A DNA stretch of 53,380 nucleotides from Myxococcales bacterium (GTDB taxonomy: Bacteria > Myxococcota_A > UBA9042 > GCA-2863065), in the NCBI GenBank assembly GCA_018780435.1, contig JADMJS010000147.1:1-53380 (forward strand), in the 5' to 3' direction. The position numbers were made by a program, and so were the translations under genes. Within the stretch, counting starts at the first letter, position 1; each line of letters starts with the position of its first letter. Below are positions 1 through 9,700 of this stretch, in pieces. The notes beneath the pieces were generated by a model. The model had not been told where the DNA came from. It saw only the letters and a list, made by a program, of their open reading frames with translations, and did no database searches.

Positions 1-901
1 GGACGTCGAGGCCCTTCATCATGATGAGGTTCGTGGGGAGCTGATTGGCGTTCGGCGCGCCCCGCTGGCCTCGCCCCTGCGCGACGAAGGGCGTCGCCGC
101 CCAACCGACGATGAGGAAACGCGCCCCGAAGCGGACGCACCGAAGGCTCTCTACCGAGATGTCGCCTCCGACGCCGTCGTAGACCACGTCCACGCCGCGC
201 CCGCCCGTGATGGCCTTCACGGCGTCGCGCATGGCGCCGTCTTCGGCCGTACACACGACGTGGTCGGCGCCTTGGGCCTTCACTTGGGCCAGCTTCTCGG
301 GCGACCGCCCGGTCGCGATGACCCGCGCGCCGAGGAGCTTGGCGATGTGAACGGCGGCGAGGCCGGTATTGCCGGACGCGCCGTGGATGAGCACCGTCTC
401 GCCCGCTTGCAGCTTGCCGCGGGCGACGAGCACGTGCCACGCCGTCTCGTAGTTGCCGAGCAGGTTGCAGCCTTGGGCGTAGGTCCACGCCTCTGGGAGC
501 GGCAAGAGACCATCCTCCGGCGCGAGCGCCCAGGTCGCGAAGCCGCCCCAGGCCCGGTAGGCGCCGAGCGAGCGAGGGCCGGTTCGGAGGCCATCGGCGA
601 TGACCCGGTCGCCGGCCTTCCAACGCGTCACCGCGCTCCCGACGGCCGCGACTTCACCGGCGTACTCGAGCCCCGGCGTATAAGGCGGCGACGCCATGTG
701 CTGATACTGGCCGCTGCCCATGAGCAGGTCGACCCAGCCCACGGCGGCCGCGCGGACGCGCACCACGACGCCCTCCGGGGCGAGCGCGCTCGGATCGGGC
801 GGCGCCATGTCTTCGATTGTCAGGTGGTTCTCCACCGCGTCCATCGGCGTCTCGCCGAACGCCGAGATCACGACCCGTCTGCCGTTCACTAGCTCGATCA
901 T
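1..901 (-). CDS. Quinone oxidoreductase, MDR superfamily (C-terminus outside window)
   Basis: The reverse strand is open from an ATG at 901 to the window edge, about 300 residues without a stop. It starts MIELVNGRRVVISAFG. The N-terminal half is a GroES-like catalytic domain (VVRVRAAAVGWVDLL, PGLEYAGEVAAVGSAV, GDRVIADGL). The second half has the Rossmann nucleotide-binding motif HGASGNTGLAAVHIAKLLGA followed by GARVIATGRSPEKL and VDVVYDGVGG. This is the pattern of zinc-independent NADPH:quinone reductases, which reduce quinones or enones with NADPH in the cytoplasm. I do not see the GHE zinc signature of alcohol dehydrogenases. The NTG in the glycine motif replaces the more usual GGVG. It is transcribed away from the downstream coding block, and its promoter should lie in 902-1039. 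The family is clear; the substrate is not. Confidence 0.9.
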   Translation of the reverse strand, partial: MIELVNGRRVVISAFGETPMDAVENHLTIEDMAPPDPSALAPEGVVVRVRAAAVGWVDLLMGSGQYQHMASPPYTPGLEYAGEVAAVGSAVTRWKAGDRVIADGLRTGPRSLGAYRAWGGFATWALAPEDGLLPLPEAWTYAQGCNLLGNYETAWHVLVARGKLQAGETVLIHGASGNTGLAAVHIAKLLGARVIATGRSPEKLAQVKAQGADHVVCTAEDGAMRDAVKAITGGRGVDVVYDGVGGDISVESLRCVRFGARFLIVGWAATPFVAQGRGQRGAPNANQLPTNLIMMKGLDV

Positions 902-1039
902 GGCCACCTCGTGTCGCCCTCTGGCTCGGGCCCGCGGCTCCCGAGGCGACGTGTCGTCGGAGTTACGCGCACGGTACGGACCGGTCAAGGGCATGACCGG
1001 CGACCCGCCGACGGCGCGGTGCCCAGCGCGCAGTGGCCT

Positions 1040-2458
1040 CTACGGGACGCAGCCGGGGAAGTTGCCGTGGCCTTCCAGGCACGCGTCGCAGTGAGGGGGA
1101 GCGAAGCCGGGCTTGCAGGCGCAGCTTCCGTCCGCCGGGCTGCAGGTTCCGTGGCCCGAGCACGGGTCACCCGCGCACCAGTCGTAGACGCAGTCGGGGA
1201 AGCCCTTGTAGCCCGGGATACACTGGTTGCAGGAGTCTCCCGCGTAGAGTGCATCACAGGTGCAGGCGCCATCTGGGTACTGACAAACACCGTGGCCATT
1301 GCATGGGGCCGGATCGCACGGGTCGGCCTGGCATCCTCCCAGCACGCAGACGTCACCTTCGCTACACGTGCCGCATGACCCGCCGCACCCGTCATCACCG
1401 CAGTTGCGCCCGATGCAGTCCGGCTGGCAGCCGCACACCGCGTGGACATCCGGACAGCAGGTGCCGAGCGACGCACACCCGCCTTCGCACGAGCACCCGC
1501 TCACTGCCTTGCCGCCGCAGTGTCCATCGCAAGAGACGGCCGCGGGGAGCGCGTCACAGGCTCCGAGTACGCAATGTTCACCAGCGGTGCAGGCGCCACA
1601 GTCGCCACCGCAGCCGTCGTCACCGCAGGCCTTCCCGGCGCACTTGGGAATGCACGTGGCCTGACACGTCCCCTTGTCGCAGTAAGGGGCTGCTGCGTCG
1701 AAGCAGACGCCACAGAGGCCCCCACAGCCGTTCGAGCCGCACGTCTTCCCGTCGCAGTCTGGGGCACACGGGGCGCACGTCCCGTCCGTGCCACACGCCT
1801 TGCCGCCACACCCGAGCACGGCGAGCGTGCCGTCGGCGCAGTCCGGGTCCGGCTGCCCGCAGCCGCAGTGGCACACGTTGCCGTCCTTCCAGGTGTCGAG
1901 GGGGCAGGTCCAGCTCAGTGGATCCACCCCGCCTTTACAGGCGCCACTTGCGTCGCAGGTTGCGCCGAACGCCGTGCACCCGCGGACCGTGAGCAGGCCT
2001 GTTGCACAGTCTGGATCGGGGGCGCCACAGCCGCAGTCGCAGAACACGCCATCCCCCTCCGTCGCCGGCTCGCAGCTCCAGGTCGCGCTCGCGTCCCCAC
2101 TATCCACCGTCTCAAGGTCCCCGGCGTCCCCCGCGTCCGCGTCTCCCTCGACGGTGTCGTCCCCGACCGTATCGGCGGCCTCGGTGTCGCCCCCCGTAAC
2201 GTCGGCCGACGTGTCCTCCGGTTCCCCGCTGTCCTCTGAACCGGAGACGTCGCTCGCGGCGGGAACACACTTCCCGTCCACGGCCACGGTGCCTTCCCCG
2301 CACGTGGGCGCCGTGGCGACACACGACTCTCCGGACTGCACGGTCCCCTCTCCGCACTCGGTGCCCGCGGCTGCGCCGCAGCCGAGGACCGCCACCGCCA
2401 CGCCGGCCAGGCTGAAGAAGGCCAAGAAGTCTCTGCATACCGCAATCACGGAAGACAT
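1040..2458 (-). CDS. Cysteine-rich lipoprotein with CGxDGCGG knots, somatomedin-B-like domain and EGF-like tail
   Basis: 472 aa. The ATG at 2458 is preceded by GGAGGT six bases upstream and begins MSSVIAVCRDFLAFFSLAG, a signal peptide ending in lipobox VLGC (lipidated Cys27). A longer upstream reading is only the shadow of the preceding gene. After an acidic Asp/Thr/Ser-rich linker come two CDCGCGxPDPDC-type modules and three CGxxGCGG knots. About residues 306-343 match the eight-cysteine somatomedin-B spacing (CDGHC, GCSC, GGC, TCC, C). The last ~95 residues hold two EGF/laminin-like repeats (CNGHGVC, CSGHGTC). The start overlaps the upstream stop by 13 bases, so translation is probably coupled. 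It is the last gene of the 16245-1040 operon. The role is presumably structural or adhesive at the outer membrane surface; no enzymatic motif is visible. Confidence 0.88.
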   Translation of the reverse strand: MSSVIAVCRDFLAFFSLAGVAVAVLGCGAAAGTECGEGTVQSGESCVATAPTCGEGTVAVDGKCVPAASDVSGSEDSGEPEDTSADVTGGDTEAADTVGDDTVEGDADAGDAGDLETVDSGDASATWSCEPATEGDGVFCDCGCGAPDPDCATGLLTVRGCTAFGATCDASGACKGGVDPLSWTCPLDTWKDGNVCHCGCGQPDPDCADGTLAVLGCGGKACGTDGTCAPCAPDCDGKTCGSNGCGGLCGVCFDAAAPYCDKGTCQATCIPKCAGKACGDDGCGGDCGACTAGEHCVLGACDALPAAVSCDGHCGGKAVSGCSCEGGCASLGTCCPDVHAVCGCQPDCIGRNCGDDGCGGSCGTCSEGDVCVLGGCQADPCDPAPCNGHGVCQYPDGACTCDALYAGDSCNQCIPGYKGFPDCVYDWCAGDPCSGHGTCSPADGSCACKPGFAPPHCDACLEGHGNFPGCVP

Positions 2459-4734
2459 ACGGGGACCTCCGGGTCGTCGGTCGGGTCGGGTGTCCCGACG
2501 TCGTGGAACGTGGCCACCCCGCAGCTCCATCCGGGTGGGCAGTCGGCGTTCCCCGCCGGGCAGGGCACCGTACACACGTGGGCACCACCGGCCTCGGCAC
2601 AGAACGCCGATCCGGCGCAGTCGAACGTCTCGCACGACTTCCCGATCGTGCCGGGCGGAGGCGCCTGGTCGCATCTGTACTTGGGCGCGAGCGTGCCGGG
2701 GTCCACGAACGCGCGGCAGACCTCGCCGATGGGTTTGCAGTCCGCCTGGGCGCTGCACGGCGTCCCGGTACCCGTGATGGCCTCGCACGCTGGCACGTAG
2801 CCCGTGACAGAGAGCGTCACGGGGTCCTCGCGCGGCAAGCCGAGGCAACGGAGCACCCCGGGGCAGTCCGCGTCGGACACGCAGTACTGCCTACAGGCCT
2901 CGGCCGTGCAGTTGAGTGACGCGCACTCGGCGTCGAAGCTGCACGGTGTGCCCAGGGGCTCGCCGTCGGGCACGGGGATGTCGCACACGCCAGCGTAGTG
3001 GCCGTCGCCCTCGTAGTACGCCCCCATACACCAGCCACTCGGGCAATCGCTCGCCTGGTTGCAGAAGTCGACGTCGCAGACGCCGGAGGAGGTACACGCC
3101 GTCGCAGCGGTGGGGCACCCGTAGACGGTGCTGCCTTCCGCTTGGCAGTCCGGGTCGGGCACACCGCAGCCACAGTCACAGCCCAGCTCATCGGCGTAGA
3201 AGTAGGGCTCACAGATCCACCCAACGGGTACGCACTGGTCGGTCCAACTGCAGGACGAGCCGGGGCCGCAGGTCCCGCAGACGCCCCCGCACCCGTCGTC
3301 GCCACAGGTCTTGCCTTGGCAACTCGGCGTACACTCCGCGGTGCAGGCGCCACCGTCGCAATAGGGCGTGGAGCCCGAGCATTGCCCGCAGGAGCCACCG
3401 CAGCCGTCTTGACCGCACTCCTTGCCGTTGCAGTCGGGTGTGCAGCTGCAGGACGCCTCGTAGTCGTCGCAGCACGTCCCCTTGGCGACGCAGCTCTCGG
3501 TGCAGTAACACCCGGACGGCGCCACGCTGCCGCAGTTACCCTTACAGGACGTGGGATCCCCGGTGTCGCCGATGTTCGAGCAGGTCCCGGACTCGCAGAC
3601 GGCGTCGGCGCCACAATGTCCGCAGACGCCGCCACACCCGTCGTCGCCACACTCGTTCAGGAAGCAGACGACCGGCGTCGGGAGACACGGGTTCACGCAC
3701 TGCCCATCGAAGCACGACTTCTTGGCCGGATCGGTGCAGAACCCGCAGACCCCGCCGCACCCGTCGCTGCCGCACTCCTGACCGTCGCAGTCGGGCACAC
3801 ACGCCGCGCAGGTCCCGTCGGGGTTGCACGACGCCTCGTCGCCCACGCAACCCAGCACCGGCAGACCCGTGACGGAGCAGTCCGGGTCTGGCGCGCCGCA
3901 GTCGCAGTCACATGCGCCGAAGTCGTCGTATCGCGAGGCTGCGCAAGTCCACGCTTCGGGGGCAGACGGCACACACACGCCGCTCGGATTGCACTGCTCG
4001 TGCTCTTCGCAGCCCGCGAGGGCCGCGAAGGCATCGCCGCAGTCCAGATCCGGGGCCCCACACCCGCAGTCACACACCGCGTAGTCCGCATACCAGTTGG
4101 CGTCGCAGCTCCACCCGAGCGCGACACACCGACCGATCGCGGGGCTACACTGGTGGGATTCGCCGCATGCGCCGCACGTCCCGCCGCAGCCGTCGTCGCC
4201 GCAGTCCTTGCCGACGCACTGGGGCGTGCAGGTCGACACGCAGATCCCGAACTGGGTGTTGCAGATCGGAGCCTCGAGCGAGCCGCAGACGCCGCACGAT
4301 CCGCCGCAGCCGTCGTCGCCGCACTGCTTGAAGGCGCAGTCCGGGACGCAGACCGTCACGTCGCCTGGGAGCACATCGTCGTCCGGTGACGGCACGTCTG
4401 CCGTGTCGTCCTCGGGCGTATCCCCCAGAAGGACGTCGTCCCCCGTAGGCAAGTCGTCGACCGGGCTCACGTCCCCTTCCGTCGTGTCGGGCAGAGGCGC
4501 CGTGTCGGTTGGGCTCTCGGCGTCCTCCAGAGGAGTGGTGACGTCGGCGGCGACGCATGCCCCGTCACTCAGGACGGTCCCCGCGCCGCACTCGAGCGCC
4601 GCTGGATCAGGGATGCAGGTGCCATTCGCCTCGATGGTCCCCGCCCCGCATGAGCTCCCTGTGGTGCTTCCACATCCGCCGCCGAGGCCAATCGCGAGGG
4701 CGAGGCCGAGAATTCTCCGAAGTCGTGACGTCAT
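2446..4734 (-). CDS. Cysteine-rich lipoprotein with six CGxDGCGG knots and a somatomedin-B-like domain
   Basis: 762 aa. The start is the ATG at 4734, which overlaps the TGA of the upstream gene as ATGA. The N-terminus MTSRLRRILGLALAIGLGGG followed by Cys21 is a lipoprotein-type signal. Two CGAGT...G.C repeats follow, then an acidic Asp/Thr/Pro linker (about residues 60-130). Six knots (for example KQCGDDGCGGSCGVC, KECGQDGCGGSCGQC) alternate with CDCGCGxPDPDC modules. About residues 394-432 read CKGNC, GCYC, ESC, TCC, C: the eight-cysteine somatomedin-B pattern with the CCxD signature. The final ~200 residues are another disulfide-rich array (CPSGWC, CSFDAECASLNC). It is a paralogue of the next gene downstream, with the same knot and SMB order. 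It is probably an extracellular scaffold; the ligand is unknown. Confidence 0.88.
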   Translation of the reverse strand: MTSRLRRILGLALAIGLGGGCGSTTGSSCGAGTIEANGTCIPDPAALECGAGTVLSDGACVAADVTTPLEDAESPTDTAPLPDTTEGDVSPVDDLPTGDDVLLGDTPEDDTADVPSPDDDVLPGDVTVCVPDCAFKQCGDDGCGGSCGVCGSLEAPICNTQFGICVSTCTPQCVGKDCGDDGCGGTCGACGESHQCSPAIGRCVALGWSCDANWYADYAVCDCGCGAPDLDCGDAFAALAGCEEHEQCNPSGVCVPSAPEAWTCAASRYDDFGACDCDCGAPDPDCSVTGLPVLGCVGDEASCNPDGTCAACVPDCDGQECGSDGCGGVCGFCTDPAKKSCFDGQCVNPCLPTPVVCFLNECGDDGCGGVCGHCGADAVCESGTCSNIGDTGDPTSCKGNCGSVAPSGCYCTESCVAKGTCCDDYEASCSCTPDCNGKECGQDGCGGSCGQCSGSTPYCDGGACTAECTPSCQGKTCGDDGCGGVCGTCGPGSSCSWTDQCVPVGWICEPYFYADELGCDCGCGVPDPDCQAEGSTVYGCPTAATACTSSGVCDVDFCNQASDCPSGWCMGAYYEGDGHYAGVCDIPVPDGEPLGTPCSFDAECASLNCTAEACRQYCVSDADCPGVLRCLGLPREDPVTLSVTGYVPACEAITGTGTPCSAQADCKPIGEVCRAFVDPGTLAPKYRCDQAPPPGTIGKSCETFDCAGSAFCAEAGGAHVCTVPCPAGNADCPPGWSCGVATFHDVGTPDPTDDPEVPVCLP

Positions 4735-6716
4735 GGCTTGACTCCGAGCACCGCGGCGGGGTCTCCGACGCCGACGAGCCGGTAAGGCGCGGCCACCCGC
4801 CCCGGCGTGAGGTAGTTCCGGAGAGTCTCCTTGACCTTTAGGCTCCACTCTTGGGCGACGGCGTCCGCCAGCACCTTTCGAAGCCCAGGTGCCGTGGCCG
4901 CCCAGGCGGCTACCGTGAAGCCCGCGTTGATCCGGACGTAGTCGCTCACATCGTGGTCGAGCGCCTTCTGTACGAGATCCAACGTCAGCTCCGGCCCGAG
5001 CCAGCGCGCCGCATCGAGCGCCGCTTCCCGAACATGGATCGAATCGTCCTTCATGAGCGCCATGGCGATGAGCTCCTTTGCAGGCGCACCCTGAAAACGA
5101 AGCGCTCGCGCGGCGGCGATCCGCACGCGCTCTTTCGGATCGTGGAGCGCCGCGCTGATGAGCGGGAACGCTTCACGCATGCCCGTGTTTCCGAGCGCGT
5201 GGACCCAACGGACTCGGTCCGACGTGGCCGACGGCGCAGCGCCGAAGTCGCTCGAAGCCACCGTCGGTGCCGCGGCCGTACCGGGCCCCCCACCGGCCTC
5301 CGGACCGGGCGCGGGCCGACCCACGATGGTGGGTTCGGCGAGTCCGATCAGCTCGTTCATGAGTGTGAGCCCACGTTCCGGTGATCGGGCGGCAGTGTGG
5401 GCCACCGCCGCACCGAGTGACATGGAGGCCATGCTCGCGAGCTTGGCGTCGGTCCCTCGCGCGAGGTGGCCGAGGGCCGCCAGAAGCTCCTCGGACGGGC
5501 GGGTCACGAAGGCTGACGCTGCCAACAGCCGCCCGCGCAAGGGCGCCGCGGTCGCTCGATCGGTTAGGAGCCCCGACAGCTCACGTTGCGCTGCCGGGTT
5601 CCCGGCGCCAGCCAGCGCCTCGATGAGCGTCCGCTCGACGGGCTCGGAGTGCCCCCCTTGGCGGAGCATCGTGGCCACTTCAGAGGCTGCGCCGGGCCTC
5701 GCGCGCAGCGTTCGCGTGAGATCGTCTCGCTGAGCACGCCGCCCGCTCGGGTCGCGGCGGCCTGCCGCTTCCCCAGCGCCCTGTGCGATAGCGGCGACGT
5801 CGCGACCGGACGCGGCGGGGGCTCGCGAGCGGCCGACAGCGACCGAAGGGTCGAACGCGGCGAGGGACGCCGGGTCGAATCCGGCGAGCTCGGCTCGGTC
5901 GACGTCCGCGACACGCTCGGCGTCGAGTGTGGTCGAGAACTCCGAGCGGGCTTCGGGAGAGGCGCCTGCCGTCGCGGCGTGGTGGCTGAGCGTCAGGGAC
6001 GCCACCTGGCCCGACTGGAGCCGGATCTCCGCTCGTCCAACCGCGTCATGGTGCTGGCCGGACCCCTCATCCCGCACCACCGACCACGACTTCTCGACGC
6101 GTTCGGGCTCCACGATCACGTAGCTGGCGTCGTACCCCATGTTGACGTCTCGTTCGGGCGCCGCCCAGCGGGTGTCAACGACGCTCACGGCGTGCGGAAC
6201 CACCACCTGCATCCCCCGGGCGAGACTGGAGAGGAGCCCCTGCGCCGAGACCGACGTCCCCACCGGGAATCGGGTCTCAAGAACCCGCCCTTCGTCGTCG
6301 AAGCGCACTGCCCACGTCACCCCCAGATCGAGGTCGGTCGCGGGCGAGAAGTCCGTGGCGGCGCGGGCGCCCGGGCTAAGCTCCAGCTCGATGTCATCGA
6401 GGCGGGCTCCTGCCCAGCCAGGCGCCGTGGTCGACGCGGCGGGGGCGATCGACAGCGCCCCCCGCAGGTCGACCGTGGTGGCGGGGCCGGTGGAGTCCGC
6501 GGTGGCGAGCGTGAGCGCGTAACGAACGGCATAACGCCCATCGAGGCGGGCCACTCGCCGGGCCGGTACGGTGGCGGTGCGCGGGGACGCCAAAGGCGCC
6601 GACGGTGTGGACTCGGCCGGGTCGACCTCGGGAGAGGGCGACTTCGAAACCAGGGTCCACACCGCGCCCGCGGCGACCGCGACCCCGCCTACGGTCAGCC
6701 AAAGGTGCTTCTTCAT
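4731..6716 (-). CDS. Membrane-anchored protein with beta-rich N-domain and HEAT-like repeats (possible large-lipid-transfer-like)
   Basis: 661 aa. I chose the ATG at 6716 rather than the adjacent GTG at 6719 because GAGG then sits five bases upstream. Residues 1-25 (MKKHLWLTVGGVAVAAGAVW) form one uninterrupted hydrophobic segment with no lipobox, so this is a signal anchor or an uncleaved helix. Residues ~50-270 are beta-rich. Residues ~330-650 are repeating helical pairs of HEAT type (EALAGAGNPAAQRELSGLL; DPKERVRIAAARALRF; DSIHVREAALDAARWL). A beta-barrel-like N-sheet followed by a helical superhelix, with GLLSSLARGMQ and ERDVNMGYDASY in between, recalls the vitellogenin/MTP lipid-transfer N-domain. 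That is an inference from motif shape only. It is cotranscribed with the giant secreted protein and overlaps the next gene (ATGA). No catalytic residues are evident. Confidence 0.8.
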   Translation of the reverse strand: MKKHLWLTVGGVAVAAGAVWTLVSKSPSPEVDPAESTPSAPLASPRTATVPARRVARLDGRYAVRYALTLATADSTGPATTVDLRGALSIAPAASTTAPGWAGARLDDIELELSPGARAATDFSPATDLDLGVTWAVRFDDEGRVLETRFPVGTSVSAQGLLSSLARGMQVVVPHAVSVVDTRWAAPERDVNMGYDASYVIVEPERVEKSWSVVRDEGSGQHHDAVGRAEIRLQSGQVASLTLSHHAATAGASPEARSEFSTTLDAERVADVDRAELAGFDPASLAAFDPSVAVGRSRAPAASGRDVAAIAQGAGEAAGRRDPSGRRAQRDDLTRTLRARPGAASEVATMLRQGGHSEPVERTLIEALAGAGNPAAQRELSGLLTDRATAAPLRGRLLAASAFVTRPSEELLAALGHLARGTDAKLASMASMSLGAAVAHTAARSPERGLTLMNELIGLAEPTIVGRPAPGPEAGGGPGTAAAPTVASSDFGAAPSATSDRVRWVHALGNTGMREAFPLISAALHDPKERVRIAAARALRFQGAPAKELIAMALMKDDSIHVREAALDAARWLGPELTLDLVQKALDHDVSDYVRINAGFTVAAWAATAPGLRKVLADAVAQEWSLKVKETLRNYLTPGRVAAPYRLVGVGDPAAVLGVKP

Positions 6717-6784
6717 CACGACCTCACAGGGGGCGCGGACGGGTTGATTGGCAGCATCGTCGTCAGCTCGTGGTGCTCGTTCAT
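6716..6784 (-). CDS. Possible 22-aa coupling ORF between giant gene and HEAT gene
   Basis: This ORF reads MNEHHELTTMLPINPSAPPV plus two residues. Its ATG overlaps the stop of the giant gene (ATGA, 6781-6784) and its stop shares one base with the start of the HEAT gene (TGATG, 6714-6718). It therefore fills the only intergenic gap in the operon exactly. No strong Shine-Dalgarno precedes it. It could act only as a translational-coupling leader, or it may be chance in a 60-base gap. There is no evidence that the peptide is made. Confidence 0.35.
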   Translation of the reverse strand: MNEHHELTTMLPINPSAPPVRS

Positions 6785-9700
6785 TGGTCTGCCGTGAAGT
6801 GTTCGAGGTCGAGCTTCTTGGAGTTCAGCACGTCGTCCGCGAGGTCCCACGAGAACGTGAAGCCTCCGAACTCGAAGAGCTTCTGCTCCCACTCCACTTT
6901 GAAGACCGAGACACCTATCTCCGCGAAGACACCCGCGACGAGCTGAAGGACCCCCAGCTCCGCCTTCACGGTGCGGAAAAACTCGATCTTGAAGAGGTTC
7001 TCCACCGGCTGGTCGTCCTCGTCCGTGGCCTCGGCCACCCGCATCGCCCAGCGGATCGGGAAGGCCAGGTTCACGATGGTGATGACCGCGTGGACCCCCG
7101 CAAAGGCCTCCACGGGGCCTGCCGCGACGCCGACGCCGCCGTGCAGGTCGAGGCCCACGTCGAACTCGGGGACGACCTTGAAGCCCGGCTCCATCGTGTC
7201 CTCGTCAACGTCCGCGCCTGCTCCGATGCAGACCTCCATGCCCACGCTGGCGCTGATGGTGATCGGGATGGGACCGGCGAAGGTGGTCTGCTCGAAACAG
7301 AGCGCGCCGTGGGCCACCGTGGTGGTCCCCGGAGGCGGTTCGGGGGCGTCTTCGTCGCCCTCTTCTTCTTCACACTCGAGCCCCGGAATCGGGTAGCAGA
7401 GCTTGAAGGCCGGCGGCTCCGGCATGAGCTTCTCCGCGTCGGGGACGAGGCTACAGGGCGGCTCGCCCGGCTCCGGCTTCTGGTACTCGCCATTGTCCCA
7501 GGTGTCGCCACCGCACGACGAGGCCGGCTCGGAGGCGTCTGGGACCGTAATCCCCATGATCTGCACCGTGGAGTCGAACTCGGCTTCCTCGTCGTCTGGA
7601 TGGACGATGAGCTTCATGTTCGAGGAGAAGACGTCCGCGCCAGCGGCTCCGAACACGGAAAGCACGTGTGTGTTGGTGGAGGCGAGCGAATAGTCCCGCC
7701 GCTTCACGGCGTCCGTGGTGCTCTCGCCCTTCTCCTTCTTCACCTCGAGCGTGGTGTTGTTCTTCTGCACGAGCGCGATGGGGCCGAGGTCGCTGTCGTC
7801 GTCAGGAGCCTGGTTGTCACCTCGACCTGCGTCTTCGGTCTGCTCGATGCGCCCGAAGCCGTCTTCGCAGACGTGGGTGTCGCGTGCGCAGAAGCCGCTC
7901 TGACAGAACTGGTCCGGCGCCGCGTCCTCGACCCCCGCGGGTGGACACGGGGTCCCGTTGCCGAACTTGTTCGCCACGCAGACGAGGCGGTTGATGCTCG
8001 GGTCGATGAACGGCGACTTCAGCTCGGCGTCGAGCGTGGTGCGGATCTCCTCCCAGTCGTTCGCCGAGTAGTCGGCTTCGTCGAGCCCGGCCCACTCGGC
8101 ATACTCGCCGAACTGCCCGAACCGGCGCGTCACCGTGGGCTTCCAGCAATCCGAGAGATTGAAGCTCGCATAGCGGCCCCGGATCTCGGCGCGGGTCGCC
8201 TCGTCCTTGGCCCTCAGGTAGTCGACGATGACCGTGCCGAGGCCGAGCTCCATCATCTTCGTGATGTCTGCCGGCTGCACCGGGGTCTCCTTCCCGAGCA
8301 GGTACTTGCCGAGAAGACCGAGCGTAGGCTCCTTGTCGAGCGCGTACCAGGTCGCGCCGGGGCTCGCGTCCCACACCGCCCGCACCAGGTTTGCGTGCAT
8401 CCGGCTACAGGCGAACGGCGACATGAGGCTCCAGCCCTTGACCCAAAGGGGGCGCTGAGTGCCCGTGGCGGCGTCCAGGACGGTCCTCTGTTCGCACTGA
8501 TTGCATGACACGTAGTCCGCCCCATAGAGCGACCCGCCCTTCTTCAGGATGGGCTGGCGGTGCTCCGCCACGCACTCGTCCGCGGTGGTGGCGTTGCAGC
8601 GCCCAATCACGGAGACCGTGGTCGACGCCGTAGAGTAGGGCGCGCACTGTCCCCCTTCGAAGAACCCGCTGGCGTACGGCGCTTGCTCGCCGCACAAGAA
8701 CAGGTCGTTTCGAGTGGGGTGGATCCACTTGGGGCATTTGCCGTCCGCGCTACAGTCGGGCTGCCACACGACGCCGATGTGGTAGTGCTCGTCCTGGAGG
8801 TCGGTGCACGATCCGGAGAGACACTGCGCATCGGACATACACGAGGCCCCGAGCGCCGACGTGGGGTTCCATACGCACGGCGCCGTCGGGTCGTCCTTGG
8901 AAGGCGGGTCGTAGTACTCCGCGCACTCGGTGCTGCAGGCCCAGGCGGCGTCGCCGCTCGGCAAGGCACCCACCGAGATGCAGTCGCGACCCCGCTCGAC
9001 GCAGCTCGACTCGCAGAGCTCTCGGCCCGTCTCGCCTACCGCTGCGCACGTCCCGCCCTGGCACGCTCCGGAGCCGCAGGTGGCGTTGGCCTGGCATACC
9101 GCCCCGAAGGCGCGCTTGGCCGTACACTCGCCCCCGAGCGCGCTCGACGCCTCGTAATACCCAGCGCCGCACACCGCGCACACCGGAAGGACCGACGCGC
9201 TGGGTGCTTCGGTGCACTCTTTGCCGCCGCCCTCGCAGCCGAGGGTGTTGCAGGAGCTCTTCACGAGCCGCTCGAGCTCGATGTCCGACAAACGTCGCGT
9301 GTAGAGGCGCGCCGAAGAGAAGGCGGCGCCGGTATCGGACTCCTGGGCGACCCCGCCCACGCGGAACTGAAGGTCCTCCGAGGCGAGAGGGATGCCCGAC
9401 GCGCCGACGTAGGCGGTGCTGACCTCAGACGGACCCAAGAGCGGAACGACTCCGTCGGGCAGGGGTAGGTGCCCCGCCTCCTGCTCGTGTGTGGGGACGA
9501 GCGCCACGTCCGGGAAGCTGAACGCGAGTGAGGGTGTCTCTCCCCGGCCGTAACGTAGCGCGACCTCGAGCGAGACCGGCTGTGCCACCGGGACGCCTGG
9601 GGGCAGCGTCCCGCCGAGCCAATCGCTGCGCCACTCGACCTGGACGTTCACCGCGCTGAAGCCAATCAGCCTGACCTGGCACCAGAGCTCGCCCGAACTC

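Noticed and set aside
2459..2848. 130-codon N-terminal extension of the 1040-2458 lipoprotein
   Set aside because: It overlaps the conserved C-terminus of the upstream gene in another frame, and it would hide the signal peptide and the GGAGGT site.
6748..8508. Long plus-strand open frame opposite the giant gene
   Set aside because: It mirrors a minus-strand gene with signal peptide, domains and coupled neighbours; its own product is Arg/Val-rich low complexity with no domain.
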